Shown in pieces: positions 27,422 through 34,439 of a DNA stretch of 64,000 bases; the stretch's first letter is position 1, and each line of letters begins with the position of its first letter. Source of the stretch: Glutamicibacter sp. MNS18 (GTDB lineage Bacteria > Actinomycetota > Actinomycetes > Actinomycetales > Micrococcaceae). The stretch covers positions 1-64,000 of the forward strand of contig NZ_JAPCHW010000017.1 in assembly GCF_026107515.2 (NCBI RefSeq). Direction: 5' to 3'. Under the pieces are notes generated by a model. The model was not told the origin of the DNA and searched no databases. It worked only from the letters and a program-made list of their open reading frames with translations. Position numbers and translations under genes: made by a program.

Positions 27422-28168
27422 TTAGGCGGTGTGCAGGAAGTAGGCGGCAGTCAGCGAAATGACGATGGAGAAGCCCAGCGCCCATTCGCGCAACCACTTG
27501 GCGTTGAGCAGTTTGGCGAGCAGTAGGAACAGTCCCATCAATCCCGCGGAAATGAAGATCAACATGGCGTGCACATTGGATTTGGGGAGTTCGGCAATGG
27601 ACAGTGAGGAGAACGCGGCGATCAACGCAGCCGTGGGAATCAGTGCCATGACAGCAGGGTTCTTCTTGGCCAGCGACTTGCCGCCCTTCTTCAGCACCGG
27701 GGTGAGCAGCAACGTGGTCAGCATCCACATCCCCCCGGAGAGGCTCATGGTGATGAAGGCGACGGCGAAGACTTGCTGCGTGTACAGCGAGCCGCCGAGG
27801 TCCGCGCCCATGGTGCTGGCCGCGATTTGCGCCGACGCCGTTTCGGCCTGGGCCGATCCGACCAGCCCGATACGGAGGAGCACCGCCGGGGTCCCGAACA
27901 ACGCCAGCAGGGCGATGGCGACCAGCACTACGGCCAGAGACGGGCCGATGGAGGCCACGGCCCCGGCTCGGAACGACTCGGTCAGTTCCCGTTTGGGCAT
28001 CTCTACATGTGGTGCGGCGGCCCTGGCTGCGCGCATGTAGAGCACTGTCTGCACGAAGATCACGGTGAAGACCCCAAGGGCGCAAATCCAGAGCACCGGG
28101 TTGTTGGCCACGGCCCAGATATCGGTGGACATCGGATCTCCGAGTGCCAGCACTGGCATGGTGTTCAT
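27422..28168 (-). CDS. DUF5058-like integral membrane protein (putative transporter subunit)
   Basis: 248 aa from the ATG at 28168, which has GAAGGAGA 5 bases upstream; an upstream frame extension lacks a site. About six hydrophobic helices are visible. The segment NPVLWICALGVFTVIFVQTVLYMRAARAA and an ETASAQIAASTMGADLGGSLYTQ stretch resemble DUF5058 proteins, which are found beside M20 peptidases in other bacteria. The assignment is from memory and should be checked. It is the first gene after the divergent tandem Lrp regulator and heads the transporter-amidohydrolase operon. Confidence 0.75.
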   Translation of the reverse strand: MNTMPVLALGDPMSTDIWAVANNPVLWICALGVFTVIFVQTVLYMRAARAAAPHVEMPKRELTESFRAGAVASIGPSLAVVLVAIALLALFGTPAVLLRIGLVGSAQAETASAQIAASTMGADLGGSLYTQQVFAVAFITMSLSGGMWMLTTLLLTPVLKKGGKSLAKKNPAVMALIPTAALIAAFSSLSIAELPKSNVHAMLIFISAGLMGLFLLLAKLLNAKWLREWALGFSIVISLTAAYFLHTA

Positions 28169-28412
28169 GGGGTCTCCTTCGGGTGAGCTCCGCGGAATCA
28201 GCGCGGAGACCATGTGATGTAGCTCTCGTCACTCAATGGTCGGCGATATCAGCGAGCATGACAAGAAACGGAGAGAATGGACAACATTCTGGCGATATCC
28301 GCCAAATTATCAAGGTACTGAATCGAATATTCCGGGAAAACGACAGTAGACGTGGGATCTGATGCAGGTATTCTCCTATAAACTTCGAGTACCTGTGGGA
28401 AGGACTACGGCA
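28169..28412. promoter_or_regulatory. Divergent control region with two related dyads (candidate Lrp-type operators)
   Basis: This is an A+T-rich 244-bp spacer between the transporter operon and the tandem Lrp gene. At 28290-28304 there is a perfect dyad with arms TGGCG and CGCCA around ATATC. At 28241-28255 a second copy, CGGCGATATCAGCGA, matches it at 12 of 15 positions. Centres are 49 bp apart, about five helical turns, so bound dimers would face the same side. That is the usual plan for AsnC/Lrp octamers, which wrap DNA. Control by the adjacent regulator is inference. Confidence 0.55.
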
Positions 28413-29378
28413 ATGACGGGCAAACGGGAACCAGTGTTGAACGAACTCCAGCAGAGAATTGTGGGGGCGCTGCAAGTCGACGGCCGTGCCACCTGGCGCA
28501 AGATCGCTACGGTGCTTGGGGAACCCGAACGCACCGTTGCCCGCTACGGCAACGAACTGCTCTCCACAGGCCACGTCACGGTGGCTGCCATACGCAACCA
28601 GCTCGGATCGGTGGTAGGCACCTTTTCGTGTCTACCTGGGGCCGCCCGACTCAGCGTTGAATCGCTGGCCCAACGCGAAGACACTACCTACAGCTACCTG
28701 ACCACCGGCATCGCCGATGTGGTCACCGAAGTGCACTACGACGGCGACACCGCCGACATCCTGACCCTGCAGTTGCCAGCCACCCCGGGAATCTCGCAGT
28801 ACGCCACATACCCGGTGCTGAAGTACTTCAAAACCATACGCGGGTGGCGTGCCGGAGTGCTCACCGTAGCGGAGGAGGGCGCCATGGCTGGCCCCTATGG
28901 GACGGATCGGATCAGCTGGAACCCGGATCCGGACCTGGGCGGGCAGGACGTGCAGATTATCGACATCCTGAAAAGGGACGGCCGGGCCACGATCGAGTCC
29001 ATCTCCCGCCAGGTGGGCATCAGTGAAACCTCGGCTTCGCGGCGGCTGGAGGCGATCCTGTCAACGGCGCAGGCCACGATCCGCACCCTGGTTGAACCGG
29101 GGCTGATGGGGCTGCCGGTCGAGGCGCAATTGTGGGTGGAAACCTCGCCCCACCTGATCGACGGACTGGGCACCAAGCTCGCCGAACTCCCGCAGGTGCG
29201 CTATGCGGCTGCACTGGCAGGGGACTACCAGTTGCTCATCGACTTGACCTTGCCGACGCAGATGGACCTGTACCGGTTCATCACCGCGCCGATGTGGGGG
29301 GAGGGGCAGACCCGGATCCGCACCGCGATGGTGGTCCGGGCCCGCAAACGCGGTGGCAGGCTATTCGATATCAGCTAG
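28413..29378 (+). CDS. Tandem (double-headed) Lrp/AsnC-family transcriptional regulator
   Basis: 321 aa from the ATG at 28413, with GGGAAGGA about 8 bases upstream. Two Lrp modules are fused. The first HTH is at about 8-60 (LNELQQRIVGALQVDGRATWRKIA...), followed by a ligand domain to about 165. The second HTH is at about 177-225 (QIIDILKRDGRATIESISRQVGISETSASRRL), followed by a second effector domain. Single Lrp proteins are about 150-160 aa, so this is a true duplication/fusion. It diverges from the membrane/amidohydrolase genes and probably senses their substrate or product. The stop overlaps the convergent SDR gene by 18 bp. Confidence 0.9.
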   Translation: MTGKREPVLNELQQRIVGALQVDGRATWRKIATVLGEPERTVARYGNELLSTGHVTVAAIRNQLGSVVGTFSCLPGAARLSVESLAQREDTTYSYLTTGIADVVTEVHYDGDTADILTLQLPATPGISQYATYPVLKYFKTIRGWRAGVLTVAEEGAMAGPYGTDRISWNPDPDLGGQDVQIIDILKRDGRATIESISRQVGISETSASRRLEAILSTAQATIRTLVEPGLMGLPVEAQLWVETSPHLIDGLGTKLAELPQVRYAAALAGDYQLLIDLTLPTQMDLYRFITAPMWGEGQTRIRTAMVVRARKRGGRLFDIS

Positions 29379-30851
29379 CATCGACTCGAATGTGGGATTC
29401 TCAAAGACGAAACCGGACTCATCGAGCACTTCGCTGGTCACATGCCGGCCGGTCAACGCCACCCGCGGGTTGGATCCCAGTACGGTGGCGCCGAACTGGA
29501 CCAGCGCGGCCGGGGAACCAAGGCCTGGCATCGAATACTTCTGCCGTAGCAGTTGCATCATCTGGGCGTTGCGCACCGGGTTAGGCGCGGCGGCGTGCAC
29601 GATCCCGTCCGCCGGGCGGACACCGTCAACGCCCAGCATGCCGCGCACCAGATTCAGCCAATCGGGCAGGGAAATCCAGCTCACCCACTGCTGGCCGCTG
29701 CCCACCGGTCCGCCCAATCCGGTGCGTACCAGCAACATCAGGCTCTTGAGCAGGGGCGCCTGGTCGGCGAACACCAGGGAGGTGCGCAGCACGTAGTTGT
29801 GCTCGGCCTTGACCGGGGCCTGGGCGAAGGCCTCCTCCCAGGCGCTGGCCACACCGGTCATTTCCGGCAGGGCGTCCTCGCCGGTGGGCAGCGGGCTGGA
29901 TTCGGTGATCCTGCGCTCGCCGGCATCGCCGAAGACGGCCGTGGTGCTGGACTGGACCCAGGTCTCCAGGGTGAGGCCCAGGGTTGCGACTGCATCGGCC
30001 AGCGCGCGGGTGGAATCCACACGGGAGGCGGTCAGCGAATCGATGTTGGCATCCGTATTGCGCTTGTCCACCAGCTCCCCGGCCAGGTTGACCAGGCTCA
30101 CCGGGTAGTTCTCACGCAGGAACGCGGACTTCCACGGGCCCTGGTGCTTGCCGTCCCAGTGGTATTGGGCGGCCGGGAAATCGGCTTCCTGGCTGCGGGT
30201 GAGGACCACCACCGAATTGCCGCGGCAGACCAGGTCGGCCACCAGCCGCCTACCCAGGAAACCGCGGCCGCCGGCCACCACGACATGGCGTTGCACCCGG
30301 TGGCGGGCCACATGCGGGATGAGCCGGTACAGGCGTGCACAGCCGATGGCGAAGTCGTCGAAGAGCGGATTGGCCACGGTGTGCTTGAAGGCGGTGGTGC
30401 CCGGCCCGTTCAGTTCCACGGTGAAGTGCAGCCTCGCCCCGCCCTCGACGGCTTCGACGATCCAGCGCAGTGCCATGGAACCGCCGGGCTGGGGTTGGGT
30501 GAACTCGACCAGCCGTTGGGGCTGGTTGCGCCGCGTGATGGAACCTGACGGGGCCGTTTCGCGGTGCAGGGTGCCGAAAACCCGGCCCGGGGGCAACAGG
30601 TCCACCGCGGAACCCACCCCGCGTTGGTCGTCGTGCACCATGAAACCGTCGAAGCTCTTCATCCAGGTCCCGGTCTGCTTCAGGTTGCCGACCACGGCAA
30701 ACAGGGCGTCGGGTTCGGCGGCCAGGAAATGCGATTCGGTGCGCTGCCAGTGGGTGAGGTTCTGCTTCAACGCTGCCAGGGTAATCAGTCCTTCCAGATC
30801 GAGTGCGGTACCGCAGAGCAGCTGTTGACTGGTCCACGGCCGTATATCCAT
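29361..30851 (-). CDS. SRPBCC domain fused to TIGR01777/SDR39U1 epimerase
   Basis: 496 aa from the ATG at 30851. The site upstream of it is weak, but earlier codons give a low-complexity tail. Residues about 35-185 form an SRPBCC ligand-binding domain (FLAAEPDALFAVVGN...LHFTVELNGPGTTAFKHTVANPLFDDF). This is followed by a short-chain dehydrogenase-like domain with nucleotide motif GGRGFLG at 194-200, SLVNLAGELVDKRNT and a DUF1731 tail. This fusion is common in actinobacteria and usually has no assigned substrate. It is cytosolic. The 3' end overlaps the convergent Lrp gene. Confidence 0.88.
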   Translation of the reverse strand: MDIRPWTSQQLLCGTALDLEGLITLAALKQNLTHWQRTESHFLAAEPDALFAVVGNLKQTGTWMKSFDGFMVHDDQRGVGSAVDLLPPGRVFGTLHRETAPSGSITRRNQPQRLVEFTQPQPGGSMALRWIVEAVEGGARLHFTVELNGPGTTAFKHTVANPLFDDFAIGCARLYRLIPHVARHRVQRHVVVAGGRGFLGRRLVADLVCRGNSVVVLTRSQEADFPAAQYHWDGKHQGPWKSAFLRENYPVSLVNLAGELVDKRNTDANIDSLTASRVDSTRALADAVATLGLTLETWVQSSTTAVFGDAGERRITESSPLPTGEDALPEMTGVASAWEEAFAQAPVKAEHNYVLRTSLVFADQAPLLKSLMLLVRTGLGGPVGSGQQWVSWISLPDWLNLVRGMLGVDGVRPADGIVHAAAPNPVRNAQMMQLLRQKYSMPGLGSPAALVQFGATVLGSNPRVALTGRHVTSEVLDESGFVFENPTFESMLADIE

Positions 30852-30986
30852 CGTAGGCCGGTGGGTGGTTGATGCCCAGTAGCGGCACCGGGGCGGTAGC
30901 AGAAATGTGCCCGCCGGGAAGCGCCGCCGGCCCGTTGGCGGCATTGCGCTCCGACCGGGACCCGATCACGGGCTGCGCAATCGATA

Positions 30987-31433
30987 TCAACGGCGGATGA
31001 ACGCGCCCTTCCCGACCGAATACGCCCGGGAGTCATCCGGATTCCGGACCGCGAGGAGGTGTTCGAGCCGACTGCAGGCCTCGCGCACTGCGGTAGGAAA
31101 TCCCTGGCGGAGCAGCCAATCGTGCACCGTAGGAGCGTCGGCAGGATGCATCAGCCCGATCGCGATGTCCAGGGTCGGCTTGGCGGGCAACCCGGAAACC
31201 GACGTTGAGCCGATGTGCTCGATGGCCACGGGGCGCGGAGCCGTGGAAGGCGGGATTTCGGCCAGCCGGGTGAAGACCTGCACCCAACGAGGCGAGTCAG
31301 GGACGAGGCGAACGGTTCCACGCCGCAAACCCAGATCCCCCGACTCGAGGCAGGCCAGCAGCGCTGGTGCGGGCGGGTAGGCAACTTCGGCTCGCACCCG
31401 GGACCGCTCCGGGTTCCCTGCCGACATGTCCAT
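30987..31433 (-). pseudogene. GrpB/UPF0157-like protein, shortened (probable internal deletion)
   Basis: 148 aa. The family core is clear: VRLVPDSPRWVQVFTRL (41-57) and IEHIGSTSVSGLPAKPTLDIAIG (71-93). After VREAC (about 117) the sequence jumps straight to a LEHLLAVRNPDDSRAYSVGKGAFI tail. In full-length relatives about 40-50 residues with an HHxHV strand and a FRDxLRxHP helix stand between these parts, so an in-frame internal deletion is likely. The 40-residue N-terminal extension may mean a later true start. UPF0157 proteins belong to the nucleotidyltransferase fold. It is either a degraded gene or a minimal variant. Confidence 0.6.
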
Positions 31434-31508
31434 GAACCGATTCCACGGGTATCTCCAAGGAGGTCTCCGGTCGCATTCCCGGGCCGGGAAACGGCGTTAA
31501 AAGGCCGA

Positions 31509-31542
31509 GCCCGGTCCCGCCCATGACAGGGCCGGACCGGGC
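31509..31542 (-). terminator. Probable terminator after putP
   Basis: Outer arms GCCCGGTCC (31509-31517) and GGACCGGGC (31534-31542) enclose an inner GCCC/GGGC stem with loop ATGACA. On the minus strand it starts 22 bases after the putP stop and is followed by a TTTT stretch a few bases later. It most likely ends the putP transcript. Confidence 0.6.
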
Positions 31543-31564
31543 AACGGAACCGGGTGGAGCGGGA

Positions 31565-33070
31565 TCAGACCGCGCTGCGCGCGTTGACCTCGATCTCCAT
31601 CTTGGTGAACTCGTCGGTGATTTCGGCGTTCTCGGTGTAGGTCGAACGCGAGACCAGCCAGGCCACCAGCAGGTTGAGCAGGAAGCCCGGGACGATCTCG
31701 TACATGGCACCGCTCAGCACGCTGACGTTGCCCCAGATGAAGACGGTTACCGCACCGGTCACCATGCCGGCGAACGCGCCGACCGCGGTCAGCTTGCGCC
31801 AGTACAGGCTGAGCAGGATGATCGGGCCGAAGGCTCCACCGAATCCGGCCCAGGCGAAGGCGACCAGCTCGAGGATCGAGGACTCCGGGTTCAGCGCCAG
31901 GATTGCCGCCACGATCGCGATGACCAGCACGCCGGTGCGGCCCAGGACCACCAGGGTCTTCGGGCTGCTCTTGCGGCCCATGATGTTGTACAGGTCCTCA
32001 ACCAGGGCAGAGGAGCACACGATCATCTGCGAGGACATGGTGGACATGATGGCCGCCAGCACCGCTGCCAGCACCAGACCGGCAACCAGCGGGTGGAAGA
32101 AGATCTGCGAGAGCAGCAGGAACACGGTTTCGCTGTTCGCGGTGCTCAGCGGTTCGTCGGCGAAGTAGGCGACACCGATCAGGGCGGTGCCGATGGCACC
32201 GGCCGCGGTCAGGATCATCCAGCTGATGCCGATGCGGCGGGCCACGGTGGCCTCGGCCGGGCTGCGCAGGGCCATGAAACGCACGATGATGTGCGGCTGG
32301 CCGAAGTAGCCCAGTCCCCAGGCCGCGGTCGAGATGATCGCCACGACAGCCAGCACCCAGTGGGTGTCGTCGAAGGAGGAGAACAGGTTGAAGGCCTGCG
32401 GGTTCACATCGGTGATCTTGCTGCCCAGGGTGGCGAAATCGCCGATCTGGATGACTGCGACCACTGGCACGGCGATCAGCGCCGCGAACATCAGCAGGCC
32501 CTGGGCGACATCGGTCAGCGAGGCGCCGAGGAACCCTCCGAACAGGGTGTAGAGCAGGGTGATGCCGGCAACAAAAAGCATGCCATTCAGGTAGGGCCAT
32601 TCGAAGGAAGCCTGGAAGAACTTGCCGGCGGCCACCATGCCCGAGGAAACGTAGAAGGTGAAGAACACCAGGATGATCAGGGCCGAGGCGATGCGCAGCA
32701 GGTGCTTGCGGTCCTTGAGCCGTTTCTCGAAGAAGCTCGGGATCGTGATCGCATTCTGCGAGATCGCGGTGTAGGAGCGCAGGCGCGGGGCAACGAACTT
32801 CCAGTTCAGCCACGCACCGATGACCAGGCCGATGGCGATCCAGGCCTCGTGCAGACCGGTGATGTAGATGGCACCGGGCAGGCCCATGAGCAGCCAGCCG
32901 GACATGTCGGAAGCGCCGGCGGACAGCGCCGCCACCCATGGCTTGAGCCCGCGGTCGGCGAGCATGTAGTCGTCAATATTGCTCGTGCGCCGGTAGGCGA
33001 AGTAGCCGATACCGAGCATGACACACATATAGAAGGCTATCGCGATCATCTGGAACGTATGGTCGGACAT
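31565..33070 (-). CDS. putP: Sodium/proline symporter
   Basis: 501 aa, full length, 13 hydrophobic helices in the sodium:solute symporter pattern. The N-terminus contains YRRTSNIDDYMLADRGLKPWVAALSAGASDMSGWLLMGLPGA, the PutP signature with the sodium and proline site region (SAGASDMSGW). WGLGYFGQPHIIVRFMA and FGGAFGPIILLSLYW are also conserved. GAGGAAATC precedes the ATG. It takes up proline with Na+. The LysR regulator and putA next door complete a proline-use locus. Confidence 0.96.
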   Translation of the reverse strand: MSDHTFQMIAIAFYMCVMLGIGYFAYRRTSNIDDYMLADRGLKPWVAALSAGASDMSGWLLMGLPGAIYITGLHEAWIAIGLVIGAWLNWKFVAPRLRSYTAISQNAITIPSFFEKRLKDRKHLLRIASALIILVFFTFYVSSGMVAAGKFFQASFEWPYLNGMLFVAGITLLYTLFGGFLGASLTDVAQGLLMFAALIAVPVVAVIQIGDFATLGSKITDVNPQAFNLFSSFDDTHWVLAVVAIISTAAWGLGYFGQPHIIVRFMALRSPAEATVARRIGISWMILTAAGAIGTALIGVAYFADEPLSTANSETVFLLLSQIFFHPLVAGLVLAAVLAAIMSTMSSQMIVCSSALVEDLYNIMGRKSSPKTLVVLGRTGVLVIAIVAAILALNPESSILELVAFAWAGFGGAFGPIILLSLYWRKLTAVGAFAGMVTGAVTVFIWGNVSVLSGAMYEIVPGFLLNLLVAWLVSRSTYTENAEITDEFTKMEIEVNARSAV

Positions 33071-33215
33071 GATTTCCTCGTTGGTAGCGCGAGTGTGCGG
33101 GGTCGATCCCTCATGATCTAATGAGGCGCACTGTGCTGGTGGTGCGAGTCACCACTATGGCACCATTTCCGTCATTTGTCGCGCATGGAAAAGCAGGCCG
33201 TTACCATTTCGTGAC
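33071..33215. promoter_or_regulatory. putP upstream region with two inverted repeats
   Basis: CCTCAT/ATGAGG (33109-33126, 6-base spacer) and GTGGTG/CACCAC (33139-33155, 5-base spacer) lie between the LysR stop and the putP start. On the minus strand a weak promoter, GCGACA - 17 bases - CATAGT, lies just upstream of the second dyad and overlaps it at its -10 end. The dyad would therefore cover the start of transcription, a classic repressor position. The binding protein is unknown; the neighbouring LysR is a candidate. Confidence 0.4.
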
Positions 33216-34178
33216 CTAGTCTGTGGCTGAGGTCACGATAGCGGCGTTCTGTTCGGCGGTATGTGGCGAAGGCAACAACTTGGCCTGCTCATGCAGGCAC
33301 TCGCGCACCGCGGCGATGGCCGGGTTGCGTTCCGAGGAGTGCCGCATGGCCGTGAACACCGTGCGCACCGGGGCGCCGGGCAGATCCGCGATACGCAGGC
33401 CGCGCCGCCGCTGGGCCCACACCAGATCCGGCAGCAGGGCCACGGCATTGCCCGATTCCACCAATTGCACATGGGCCTGCAGATCCGCGGTCTCGTAGCG
33501 CACATCGGGTTCGAAACCGGCCAGCCGGCAGGCCTGCTCGGCCCAATGGCGGCTGGCCGCTCCCACCGGCTCCATGACCCAGGGCAGGAACGCGGCATCC
33601 TCGATCCGGTTCACCCGGTCGAATTCGGAGACGTCGGTGGGGTCGGTGGCCGGGAGGGCGAGCCGGATCGCATCGTAGGTGAGCGTCCGGCGGTCCAGGT
33701 TCTCGAAGTGCTTCGCGGCATGGCCCGGGTACTGCTCGGCCACCACCAGGTCGAAGTTGCGCAACCCGGTTTCATGCAATGCGCGTTCGGGTTCCTGTTG
33801 GCTCATCTCCACCCGCAGGTGGGGCATCTCGCCACGCAAGCGTCGCAGCACCCCGGGCATGATCGCCAGCATCGCGGTCTGGAAAGCGGCCAGCCGCACG
33901 GTGCCGGAGACCGTGGGCATGGTGGCTTTCAGGTCCGCCTCGGCCCGCTCCATGGAGTCGAGCAGTTCCTCGGTGTGCGCCACCAGTACCTGGGCCTGCG
34001 GGGTCAGGGCCAGGGTGCGCCCGTTGCGTTGCAGAAGCTTGACCCCGGCCTCGGTTTCCAGCAGGCTCAGCTGCTGCGAGACGGAGGAGGGGGAGTAGCT
34101 CAGGGCGAACGCCACATCGGCGATGGTCCCGCGGATACTCAGTTCGCGCAGAAGCCGCAGTCGTCGCAGTTCAAGCAT
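33216..34178 (-). CDS. LysR-family regulator of proline genes (putative)
   Basis: 320 aa from the ATG at 34178 (MLELRRLRLLRELSIRGTIADVA). The winged HTH is at 1-60 (ALSYSPSSVSQQLSLLETEAGVKLLQRNGR) and the substrate-binding domain at about 90-300. It lies between putP and the divergent putA, the usual place for a regulator of proline catabolism. It is unlike PutA-type self-regulation in enterobacteria, since the PutA here has no N-terminal DNA-binding domain. The effector is probably proline or P5C, by inference. Confidence 0.88.
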   Translation of the reverse strand: MLELRRLRLLRELSIRGTIADVAFALSYSPSSVSQQLSLLETEAGVKLLQRNGRTLALTPQAQVLVAHTEELLDSMERAEADLKATMPTVSGTVRLAAFQTAMLAIMPGVLRRLRGEMPHLRVEMSQQEPERALHETGLRNFDLVVAEQYPGHAAKHFENLDRRTLTYDAIRLALPATDPTDVSEFDRVNRIEDAAFLPWVMEPVGAASRHWAEQACRLAGFEPDVRYETADLQAHVQLVESGNAVALLPDLVWAQRRRGLRIADLPGAPVRTVFTAMRHSSERNPAIAAVRECLHEQAKLLPSPHTAEQNAAIVTSATD

Positions 34179-34439
34179 GGTCTTGGGCCCTATCTCGGAA
34201 CGGAAAACGGCCAGGCAGAACCGGCGCATTGGTATCGAATACGATACATCGGCAAAAGCGAATGTAACAATTCACTTTTGTTCACTTTTACTGAACTGAA
34301 ATTGGGGTCATACTCGGTAGTGCACACAGCTTTTTCGAAGTAAGCCGTCGGATTCTGGCACCTGAAGACTCCGGTTGGACCCAGAACGAAAGATGCGTTG
34401 GTGCTCCTGAACTCATCCAGCATTGTGGAAAGGCGCAAC
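34179..34439. promoter_or_regulatory. lysR-putA divergent control region
   Basis: A 261-bp A+T-rich spacer. It contains the dyad GTATCG-AATA-CGATAC at 34232-34247, suited to a LysR dimer. At 34271-34290 there is an exact-phase tandem repeat of two 10-bp units, TTCACTTTTG and TTCACTTTTA, one helical turn each. The putA ribosome site GGAAAGG is at 34427-34433. The dyad lies 54 bp upstream of lysR, fitting autoregulation plus putA activation. Confidence 0.5.
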
